Positions 57,248-63,314 of a DNA stretch of 63,314 bases are shown in pieces. The translations under genes were made by a program, and so were the position numbers. Below the pieces are notes generated by a model that searched no databases, was not told the origin of the DNA, and was given only the letters and a program-made list of their open reading frames with translations. The DNA comes from Neisseria bergeri (GTDB taxonomy: Bacteria > Pseudomonadota > Gammaproteobacteria > Burkholderiales > Neisseriaceae). Every line of letters begins with the position of its first letter. The first letter of the stretch is position 1. The stretch lies in contig POWY01000011.1 in NCBI GenBank assembly GCA_003044455.1, forward strand, positions 1 to 63,314, read 5' to 3'.

Positions 57248-57997
57248 ATGAAAGCACTGGTCGCAGTAAAGCGCGTAGTGGACTACAACGTCAAAGTTCG
57301 TGTAAAAGCCGATGGTTCGGATGTGGATATCGGCAATGTCAAAATGTCGATGAACCCATTTGACGAAATCGCTGTGGAAGAAGCCGTCCGTTTGAAAGAA
57401 GCCGGAAAAGTAAGCGAGATCGTAGCGGTTTCTTTGGGCGAAAAGAAATGCGAAGAAACGTTGCGTACAGCTTTGGCGATGGGTGCTGACCGTGCAATTC
57501 ATGTTGAAACCGATGCGAAATTGGAGCCACTGGCAGTTGCCAAGTTGCTGAAAGCCGTTGCGGACAAAGAAAATCCGCAGATTTTCTTTTTGGGTAAACA
57601 GGCGATTGATGACGATGCCAACCAAGTGGCGCAAATGCTGGCTGCTTTGCTGAATGCGGCGCAAGGTACGTTCGCGTCCAAAGTACAAATTGAAGGCGAC
57701 GAAGTGCAGATTGTGCGGGAAATCGATGGCGGCGAAGAAACCATCGCATTGAAACTGCCTGCTGTTATCAGCGCGGATTTGCGTTTGAACGAGCCGCGCT
57801 TTGTCAAACTTCCCAATATTATGGCGGCAAAGAAAAAACCTTTGGAAAAACTGACTCCTGCTGATTTGGTTGCGGATATTTCCCCTCGTCTGAAAACGGT
57901 GAAATTTGCTGAACCTAAGGCGCGTCAGGCAGGCGTAAAAGTAGCAAGCGTTGCTGAATTGGTTGAAAAATTGAAAAACGAAGCCAAAGTGATTTGA
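57248..57997 (+). CDS. etfB: Electron transfer flavoprotein beta subunit
   Basis: This is the small subunit of the ETF heterodimer, which binds AMP and passes electrons from acyl-CoA and related dehydrogenases to ETF-quinone oxidoreductase. It is 249 residues, with [54 protein letters not shown] and [34 protein letters not shown] precedes the ATG. It lies 10 bases from etfA. Confidence 0.95.
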   Translation: MKALVAVKRVVDYNVKVRVKADGSDVDIGNVKMSMNPFDEIAVEEAVRLKEAGKVSEIVAVSLGEKKCEETLRTALAMGADRAIHVETDAKLEPLAVAKLLKAVADKENPQIFFLGKQAIDDDANQVAQMLAALLNAAQGTFASKVQIEGDEVQIVREIDGGEETIALKLPAVISADLRLNEPRFVKLPNIMAAKKKPLEKLTPADLVADISPRLKTVKFAEPKARQAGVKVASVAELVEKLKNEAKVI

Positions 57998-58007
57998 GGA
58001 GACTGAA

Positions 58008-58943
58008 ATGAGCGTATTGATTATTGCCGAACACGACAACAAACAGTTGAATCCTGCCACTTTGCATGCTGTTACCGCTGCCGCTAAACTGGGTAAAGTC
58101 GATTTATTGGTTGCCGGAAACGGCGCGTCGGTCGTAGTGGAATCCGCGAAACAAGTAGCGGGTGTGGAAAAAGTTTTGGTTGCGGATGCTGCCCATTATG
58201 CCGAAGGTTTGGCTGAAGAACTGGCTCCGCTGGTTGTCAAATTGGCAGCGGATTACCGCTATGTTGCAGCAACGGCAACCACATTCGGTAAAAACCTTTT
58301 GCCCCGCGTGGCAGCCTTATTGGGCGTACCGCAAATTTCTGATTTGACCGAGATTGTGGATAACACGGCTTTTGTGCGCCCGATTTATGCGGGTAATGCA
58401 TTTGAAACCGTGCAGGCCGATGCAGAAAAATTGGTGCTGACCTTCCGTGCAACAGCTTTTGACGCAGCACCGGCGCAAGGTGGTCATGCTGAGGCGGTTA
58501 ATGTTGAAGCAACCCCTGCTCAAAACCTGAGCCGTTTTGTGAACCGTCAGCTTTCCCATTCCGATCGTCCTGAATTAACTCAGGCAAAAGTCATTATCTC
58601 CGGTGGCCGTGCTTTGGGTAGTGCGGAAAAATTCAATGAAGTGCTGACACCGCTGGCAGATGTTTTAGGTGCGGCAATCGGTGCATCCCGTGCGGCAGTT
58701 GATGCCGAATATGCGCCAAACGATGCTCAAGTCGGACAAACCGGTAAAGTGGTTGCACCGCAGCTCTATTTTGCAATCGGTATTTCAGGTGCGATTCAAC
58801 ATGTTGCCGGTATGCAGGACAGCAAAGTCATTGTCGCAATCAACAAAGATGCTGATGCGCCGATTTTCAATGTAGCCGATTACGGATTGGTAGGTGATTT
58901 ATTTGAAATCGTCCCGCAACTAACAGAAGTATTGAAAAATTGA
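58008..58943 (+). CDS. etfA: Electron transfer flavoprotein alpha subunit
   Basis: This is the FAD-binding large subunit of ETF, 311 residues. The C-terminal FAD domain has ISGGRALGSAEKF, LGAAIGASRAAVDA, GQTGKVVAPQLYFAIGISGAIQH and INKDADAPIFNVADYGLVGDLFEIVPQL. GAGGAGACTGAA gives the ribosome site. A near-perfect parS palindrome begins at the last base after its stop. Confidence 0.95.
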   Translation: MSVLIIAEHDNKQLNPATLHAVTAAAKLGKVDLLVAGNGASVVVESAKQVAGVEKVLVADAAHYAEGLAEELAPLVVKLAADYRYVAATATTFGKNLLPRVAALLGVPQISDLTEIVDNTAFVRPIYAGNAFETVQADAEKLVLTFRATAFDAAPAQGGHAEAVNVEATPAQNLSRFVNRQLSHSDRPELTQAKVIISGGRALGSAEKFNEVLTPLADVLGAAIGASRAAVDAEYAPNDAQVGQTGKVVAPQLYFAIGISGAIQHVAGMQDSKVIVAINKDADAPIFNVADYGLVGDLFEIVPQLTEVLKN

Positions 58944-58959
58944 TGTTTCACGTGAAACG
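58944..58959. promoter_or_regulatory. parS: Second parS-type site (15 of 16 bases)
   Basis: TGTTTCACGTGAAACG differs from the perfect site at 56025 only in the last base. It follows the etfA stop directly. The pair of sites within 3 kb supports a centromere region. Confidence 0.75.
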
Positions 58960-58994
58960 TTCAGACGACCTTGTTATTAATGAGGTCGTCTGAA
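58960..58994. terminator. AGGTCGTCTGAA-type inverted repeat after etfA
   Basis: The complement (58960-58971) and AGGTCGTCTGAA (58983-58994) form a stem with an 11-base loop. It is of the same dialect as the RM and gapA hairpins. Confidence 0.7.
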
Positions 58995-59005
58995 AACATT
59001 TCAGC

Positions 59006-59617
59006 ATGATTACGACTTATAAAACCATTACTTCCCCGACGCAGGCTGAGTTTAAAGATAAAGGCAGCCGTTTTATCGCATTTGCCTATCCGATTCGGAC
59101 ATTGGCTGATGTGAAAAAATATCTCGATCCGTTAAAGGAAGAACATCATAAAGCACGACACTGGTGCTATGCCTATCGTTTGGGTGTGGATGGTATGCAA
59201 TTTCGTGCCAATGATGATGGAGAGCCATCAGGAAGCGCGGGTCGGCCGATTTTAGGGCAGATTGATTCGGTAGGTGTAACCGATGTTTTGGTCGTTGTTG
59301 TGCGCTATTTCGGTGGTGCTTTATTGGGCGTTCCTGGTCTGATTCACGCATACAAAGAGGCAACGGCTCAAGCACTGGCGATCGCGGAAGTGGTTGAAAA
59401 GAATATTGAAAAAACCGTTTGGCTAAAATGTGAGTATCCGTTTTTGAACGAAGCAATACGCATCGCTAAACAATATCAGGCGGATATATTAGAGCAGGAT
59501 TTACAGTTGGATTGCCGATTGACGGTAAGTTTGTCGTTGGCAAATTATGAGGCTTGTGTTGTAGCTTGGAAAAATACGCGGCAGATTGAGGTAGATACAG
59601 AAAAACCTTTTAAATGA
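59006..59617 (+). CDS. yigZ: YigZ/IMPACT family protein
   Basis: This 203-residue protein has an N-terminal IMPACT domain (FKDKGSRFIAFAYPI, HHKARHWCYAYRLG, DDGEPSGSAGRPILGQID, VVVVRYFGGALLGVPGLIHAY) and a C-terminal DUF1949 region. Its molecular role is not established; relatives affect ribosome-linked stress control. It is followed by a terminator of the AGGTCGTCTGAA type. Confidence 0.88.
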   Translation: MITTYKTITSPTQAEFKDKGSRFIAFAYPIRTLADVKKYLDPLKEEHHKARHWCYAYRLGVDGMQFRANDDGEPSGSAGRPILGQIDSVGVTDVLVVVVRYFGGALLGVPGLIHAYKEATAQALAIAEVVEKNIEKTVWLKCEYPFLNEAIRIAKQYQADILEQDLQLDCRLTVSLSLANYEACVVAWKNTRQIEVDTEKPFK

Positions 59618-59618
59618 A

Positions 59619-59660
59619 AGGTCGTCTGAAAATCCACATCTTAGGGTTTTCAGATGACCT
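59619..59660. terminator. Imperfect AGGTCGTCTGAA-type hairpin after yigZ
   Basis: AGGTCGTCTGAA (59619-59630) pairs with TTCAGATGACCT (59649-59660), one mismatch. It lies between the converging yigZ and DUF4298 genes and is the rightmost copy of this dialect. Confidence 0.65.
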
Positions 59661-59669
59661 CTTCGCTGA

Positions 59670-59987
59670 TTAATCTTCTTGCGTATATTTGTCCAAGGCA
59701 TCGACGCTGGAGCGCAAATATAGCCAAGCGAATTGATGAAATTCGCCCAGCGCGTTCCATAACGCGTCTTCACTCATAATGCTGTATTCGCCTTCCGTAC
59801 TCAAATCCAGTTCTGCCCCGTCTTCAATAGCCTGATGACACGCCTGATACTCGTGGGTATAGAAATTATCCATATCACGAATCAAAGCGACGACATGTTT
59901 CCAACGCCGGATGTCTTCTTCCAATTGCGGTAGTAAATGACACCATTCGCGGTATTTGCTTTGGATTTCATCAATACGTTTTTGCAT
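59670..59987 (-). CDS. DUF4298 family protein
   Basis: This 105-residue soluble protein is mainly helical and acidic. QKRIDEIQSKYREWCHLLPQLEEDIRRWKHVVALIRDMDNFY (first 42 residues) and the Trp-rich ALWNALGEFHQFAWLYLRSSVDALDKY fit the DUF4298 pattern I recall. There is no signal or membrane part. The function is unknown. It is divergent from purD, separated by 163 bases that include a perfect TGTGGATAA. Confidence 0.7.
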   Translation of the reverse strand: MQKRIDEIQSKYREWCHLLPQLEEDIRRWKHVVALIRDMDNFYTHEYQACHQAIEDGAELDLSTEGEYSIMSEDALWNALGEFHQFAWLYLRSSVDALDKYTQED

Positions 59988-60150
59988 AGCTGCTTGTCCT
60001 TTTTCAATTTTGTGGATAAGTTAAGTTAAATAGGTTGGCATAGTGGAGTGAGGAGGTCTTTGTTTGATTCCACTAAAATTTCTTCAAACGGGACAATAGT
60101 CCCTTTATGTCGAGTTTTTGTTAAAAGTACATATTTGTCAAGGAGATGGC

Positions 60151-61422
60151 ATGAAACTGCTGGTTATCGGTAATGGCGGTCGCGAACACGCGCTGGCTTG
60201 GAAATTGGCGCAGTCGCCCAAAGTGGAAACAGTATTTGTTGCACCCGGTAATGCCGGTACGGCGATTGAACCTAAGTTGCAAAACATCGCCTTGATCGCG
60301 CATCGGGATTTGATTGAATTCTGTCGTAAAGAAAATATTACTTTTACCGTCGTCGGTCCTGAAGCACCTTTGGCGGCAGGTATTGTGGATGATTTCCGTG
60401 CCGTAGGACTGAAAATATTTGGTCCGACACGATATGCGGCGCAGTTGGAGAGTTCTAAAGATTTCGCCAAAGTATTTATGGCGAAATACAACATTCCGAC
60501 CGCGCAATATCAAACCTTTGAAAACGCTGATGCTGCACATGATTACGTCAATCAGAAAGGTGCGCCCATCGTCATCAAAGCCGATGGTTTGGCGGCAGGC
60601 AAAGGCGTGATTGTGGCGATGACTTTGGATGAAGCGCATGCTGCCATTGACGATATGCTGCTGGGCAACAAAATGGGCAATGCCGGCGCGCGTGTTGTGA
60701 TTGAAGATTTCCTGCAAGGTGAAGAAGCGAGCTTTATCGTTATGGTTGATGGCAATCATGTATTGCCTATGGCGACCAGCCAAGATCACAAGCGTCTTTT
60801 AGACGGCGACAAAGGTCCGAATACGGGCGGTATGGGTGCGTACAGTCCCGCGCCTGTGGTAACGCCTGCTGTGTACGAGCGCGCGATGAACGAGATTATT
60901 TTGCCGACCGTGGCGGGTATGAAAGCGGAAGGGCATGAGTTTACCGGCTTCCTGTACGCAGGTTTGATGATTGATCAAAGCGGCACACCCTATACGATTG
61001 AGTTTAACTGCCGTTTCGGCGATCCCGAAACCCAGCCTATTATGAGCCGTCTGAACAGCGATTTGGCGGATTTGGTCGAAGCAGCAATAGACGGCAAACT
61101 CGATAGTGTAACCGCAGAATGGAACCCGCAAACTGCCGTAGGCGTGGTGCTGGCGGCACAAAATTATCCCGAAACGCCTAAAAAAGGCGATGTTATTTCC
61201 GGTTTGGATGCTGCCAACCAAGTAGGCAAAGTTTTCCATGCTGGCACAATGGCAAACGATAAAGGCGACGTATTGACCAACGGCGGACGCGTATTGTGTG
61301 TCGTAGGATTGGGCGACGATGTGGCGCAAGCCAAAGCCAAGGCGTATAGCGCATTGGAAAAAATCAGCTTCGACGGGATGCAATACCGTAAAGACATTGC
61401 CGATAAAGCGATTAACCGTTAA
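60151..61422 (+). CDS. purD: Phosphoribosylamine-glycine ligase
   Basis: PurD joins glycine to phosphoribosylamine in de novo purine synthesis. The 423-residue ATP-grasp protein has VIGNGGREHALAWKLAQSP, TVVGPEAPLAAGIVD, PIVIKADGLAAGKGVIVA, GPNTGGMGAYSPAPV and FNCRFGDPETQPIMSRL. AAGGAGATGGC stands in front of the ATG at 60151, so the earlier in-frame start is rejected. Confidence 0.96.
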   Translation: MKLLVIGNGGREHALAWKLAQSPKVETVFVAPGNAGTAIEPKLQNIALIAHRDLIEFCRKENITFTVVGPEAPLAAGIVDDFRAVGLKIFGPTRYAAQLESSKDFAKVFMAKYNIPTAQYQTFENADAAHDYVNQKGAPIVIKADGLAAGKGVIVAMTLDEAHAAIDDMLLGNKMGNAGARVVIEDFLQGEEASFIVMVDGNHVLPMATSQDHKRLLDGDKGPNTGGMGAYSPAPVVTPAVYERAMNEIILPTVAGMKAEGHEFTGFLYAGLMIDQSGTPYTIEFNCRFGDPETQPIMSRLNSDLADLVEAAIDGKLDSVTAEWNPQTAVGVVLAAQNYPETPKKGDVISGLDAANQVGKVFHAGTMANDKGDVLTNGGRVLCVVGLGDDVAQAKAKAYSALEKISFDGMQYRKDIADKAINR

Positions 61423-61437
61423 TTAGAAAGAGGATGA

Positions 61438-61480
61438 TGCCGTCTGAAGCCAAGTGACTGATACGCTTCAGATGGCATTT
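61438..61480. terminator. Imperfect DUS inverted repeat after purD
   Basis: ATGCCGTCTGAA-like sequence (near 61437-61448) pairs with TTCAGATGGCAT (near 61469-61480), one mismatch. It is the first AT-type DUS after the AGGTCGTCTGAA tract. Confidence 0.55.
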
Positions 61481-61486
61481 GATATT

Positions 61487-62056
61487 ATGTTATTTCCGAG
61501 AATTATCGCAGCATCAGCGCAACGTAAGTTAAGCGTTTATTTGAAAAAAGGCGGTTTGGTCGCTTATCCGACCGAATCTTGTTATGGCTTGGGGTGTCTT
61601 CCGACATTAGCCAAAGCACTCAGTAAGTTGGTGCATTTGAAAAAAAGGCCGCAACACAAGGGTATGATTGTCATCGGGAATCAATTTGAACAGTTGCAGC
61701 CTTTACTTCAAATGCCGTCTGAAAATCTGCAGGCTATGCTTAGAAAAGAATGGCCCGCCCCTAAAACGTTCCTATTATCCGCCAAATCATGCGTATTACC
61801 TGCGTTGCGCGGGAAGAGGCGCAGCAAGCTTGCGGTTAGAGTGCCCGATCATACAGGTGCAAGGCGTTTGTGTCAGGCATTGGGTATGCCTTTGGTTTCC
61901 ACTTCATGTAATCGGGCGGGCAAACGCGCGTGTCGGACGGAGAGAGAGGTTAGAAGGCAGTTCGGACGCGATGTATGGATTGTCGGTGGGAGAATCGGCA
62001 GGCAGAAATCGCCGAGTCAGATTATTGACGGGGAAACAGGTAAACGTTTGCGTTAG
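61487..62056 (+). CDS. tsaC: Threonylcarbamoyl-AMP synthase (TsaC/YrdC family)
   Basis: TsaC makes threonylcarbamoyl-AMP from threonine, bicarbonate and ATP for the t6A37 tRNA modification. The protein is 189 residues, with GGLVAYPTESCYGLGCLP, VHLKKRPQHKGMIVIG, WPAPKTFLLSA, KLAVRVPDH and PLVSTSCNRAGK, typical of the short TsaC form. The start at 61487 is chosen for the length; the frame begins at 61454 inside the DUS hairpin. trmO, acting later in the same modification, is encoded 7 kb away. Confidence 0.9.
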   Translation: MLFPRIIAASAQRKLSVYLKKGGLVAYPTESCYGLGCLPTLAKALSKLVHLKKRPQHKGMIVIGNQFEQLQPLLQMPSENLQAMLRKEWPAPKTFLLSAKSCVLPALRGKRRSKLAVRVPDHTGARRLCQALGMPLVSTSCNRAGKRACRTEREVRRQFGRDVWIVGGRIGRQKSPSQIIDGETGKRLR

Positions 62057-62070
62057 ATATGGGTACTTGA

Positions 62071-62586
62071 ATGAAAACTTTTTTGCATACACAAAGAAAA
62101 AATTTTTCGGATGGTATTTCTCTACATGATTGTTATTGCACAGAGATAAAGGTAGAAGGACACAACGTCTGCTTTGATTTTGAGGACGGTTTTATCGTTC
62201 TGAACAACAATCTAAACAATCAAGTGGGAAAGCATCTGAAAACAGATTTTTCCCGTGTTGTTTTAACCCATGAAAATGAAAACGCCGAAGACGATTATTT
62301 GGTCGATATTTTTGAAGACATCGTCTTTTTAGGGAAACGTTTGTTTACGGTCAGAAAATTTCTTGATCTTTCCGAATTGCTTGAGATGGTCAATACACAA
62401 GGTTATTTTCTTGAGTTTCTGTATTTGTATGAGTGTATCGGTGTCAAAACAAGCGATTATTTTTTAGAGGCTGTGTTGGTTACGGGACGGAGCCGGGAAT
62501 GCAAAAAATGCTTTATCAAAATTATGGGGCCAAGCAGTTTTGTGTATCAATGGAACAATTTACGTTTGGATAATGAAATTGTATAG
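62071..62586 (+). CDS. Hypothetical protein with LHDC motif
   Basis: This 171-residue soluble acidic protein has no signal. The N-terminal region has GISLHDCYCTEIKVEGHNVCFDFEDGFIVLNNN, where LHDC followed by strands recalls small proteins found beside secreted toxins. The central part is acidic (HENENAEDDYLVDIFEDIVFLG), and the end contains C-x-x-C (ECKKCF). I do not recognise the family; an immunity-type role is possible but not shown. It is AT-richer than tsaC, which ends 14 bases before it. Confidence 0.65.
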   Translation: MKTFLHTQRKNFSDGISLHDCYCTEIKVEGHNVCFDFEDGFIVLNNNLNNQVGKHLKTDFSRVVLTHENENAEDDYLVDIFEDIVFLGKRLFTVRKFLDLSELLEMVNTQGYFLEFLYLYECIGVKTSDYFLEAVLVTGRSRECKKCFIKIMGPSSFVYQWNNLRLDNEIV

Positions 62587-62665
62587 CAGGTTTATATTTC
62601 AGATGGAAGCCGGTTTAAAAAAATAATGTGGATAACTTCGGGGTAACTTTTCAGGGAATGGCAAA

Positions 62666-62707
62666 ATGCCGTCTGAAATGCTGATATTTCAGTATTTTAG
62701 ACGGCAT
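62666..62707. terminator. Imperfect DUS inverted repeat between converging genes
   Basis: ATGCCGTCTGAA (62666-62677) pairs with TTTTAGACGGCAT (62695-62707), with a T-run after. It lies between the LHDC gene and the minus-strand adhesin-E-like gene. Confidence 0.55.
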
Positions 62708-62750
62708 TTTTATGATAAGGTTTATGGATAAGTTTGTGTATAAGTTACAA

Positions 62751-63173
62751 TCAGAGTTTTTTTCCGCATACGGTTTCATATTGTTTTTCAGTTAATGTCC
62801 CGGACAGGATGCTCATCGGGCGGAGGGAAGAGGCTGTGTAGCTTTGTGTGGAAATTTCTGTGTTTTTTGTATCAAACAACTGTAGCGAACTTAAGCGGTA
62901 TGTTTTGTTGTTGCAGTGGATTTCCCACTCGGCAATGGCAGTCTTGTATGCGGGGGTGTTGGCAAAACGTTCTTGTTTTAGATTGGTAACAACTTTTTTA
63001 TCTTGGAAAATCATCAGATTTCCGTTTTTTCTCACGCTGTCTTTATTGATATATGTATGAATATTGCCGTTTGAGATTGTGCCGATATTTTCCCATCGGG
63101 CAGACTTGTCCGGTGTGCTGCAGGCGGTTAGCAATATAGGGAGTAAAACGAAAGATAGGAAGATTGGGCGCAT
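62751..63173 (-). CDS. Surface-adhesin E-like lipoprotein
   Basis: This is a 140-residue protein with lipobox LTAC (RPIFLSFVLLPILLTAC). The mature part (WENIGTISNGNIHTYINKDSVRKNGN, WEIHCNNKTYRLSSLQLFD, YETVCGKKL) matches the two-cysteine beta fold of the adhesin E (Haemophilus protein E-like) family as I remember it. It is predicted to be anchored in the outer membrane; an adhesin role is inferred only. The start at 63173 gives the signal peptide; the frame from 63191 is six codons longer. Confidence 0.75.
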   Translation of the reverse strand: MRPIFLSFVLLPILLTACSTPDKSARWENIGTISNGNIHTYINKDSVRKNGNLMIFQDKKVVTNLKQERFANTPAYKTAIAEWEIHCNNKTYRLSSLQLFDTKNTEISTQSYTASSLRPMSILSGTLTEKQYETVCGKKL

Positions 63174-63314
63174 TGGGGTTTCCTTAATCATTGAAATCTG
63201 CTCATTCAGAAAGAACGGGTTGGGCGGGAGGGAAAATGCCGGCTGTAAAACGAGGGAAAAATAGGCAAATGGTGCAGCCTTCGGGGTTTAAGTAATTAAA
63301 TAATCCGGATGGGG
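63174..63314. other. Right edge of the window, no gene
   Basis: 141 bases with a degenerate NIME-like piece (ATGCCGGCTG) but no gene, promoter or repeat that I can support. Confidence 0.5.

Noticed and set aside
60121-60789. 222-codon minus-strand frame opposite purD
   Set aside because: Antisense of the conserved ATP-grasp enzyme, His/Phe/Asn-rich, without a ribosome site.

Overview
The window is chromosomal DNA from a Neisseria of the meningitidis / lactamica / gonorrhoeae / polysaccharea group. The 12-base DNA uptake sequence ATGCCGTCTGAA (AT-DUS) is scattered throughout, often as inverted pairs behind genes. Correia elements and a dRS3/NIME repeat block are present. The gene order (dksA - pilT/pilU - ftsY - msrAB - glmU - efeUOB - mltA - glmS - metG - fkbp - lpxC - gnd - waaA - murA - pgk - ftsEX - gltX - mutS - gapA - etfBA - purD) matches, from memory, the dnaA-distant part of known Neisseria genomes. 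The species cannot be fixed from this sequence. Repeats are sparse compared with what I recall for meningococcus, and pilE/pilS are absent next to lpxC. Both hint at N. lactamica, a class II pilin meningococcus or a close commensal.

Layout: 1-160 is the promoter and leader of an rRNA operon that runs off the left edge. 0.4-24.7 kb carries dksA, proC, a PLP-homeostasis gene, the twitching motility ATPases pilT and pilU, a FUSC-type membrane protein, ftsY, msrAB (pilB), pncC, mscS, thiB, glmU, a small two-gene insert, the EfeUOB ferrous-iron importer (minus strand) and mltA. 24.9-30 kb carries glmS, metG and a 2-hydroxyacid dehydrogenase. 30.1-31.8 kb is a degraded toxin-immunity cassette sitting inside a DUF2061 membrane-protein gene. 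31.9-47.5 kb is housekeeping: fkbp, lpxC, gnd, waaA, terC, tRNA-Lys, murA, pgk, bolA, ftsEX, a thioredoxin, an ArsC-like reductase, gltX. 47.8-63.2 kb carries mutS, gapA, a type II restriction-modification (RM) system with its own controller, trmO, an orphan immunity-gene remnant, pncA, waaC, etfBA, yigZ, purD, tsaC and two small genes.

Three things stand out. First, the 33.28-33.85 kb gap between lpxC and gnd looks like the replication origin: it holds one perfect and several one-mismatch DnaA boxes beside a very AT-rich stretch. Two parS-type sites (56.03 and 58.94 kb, one perfect) and further perfect TTATCCACA motifs lie on the same side, so the right half is probably the origin domain. 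Second, from 51.9 to 59.7 kb the uptake signal changes dialect from ATGCCGTCTGAA to AGGTCGTCTGAA, which suggests an imported tract that includes the RM system. Third, the RM operon carries three copies of one operator-like sequence around its controller gene, a plausible C-protein timing circuit.

Working together: lpxC, waaA, waaC, murA, glmU, glmS and mltA serve the envelope; pilT and pilU drive pilus retraction and DNA uptake; efeUOB takes up iron; msrAB and the small thioredoxins repair or buffer oxidative damage; ftsEX and ftsY serve division and membrane targeting. I saw no CRISPR array, transposase or prophage genes.
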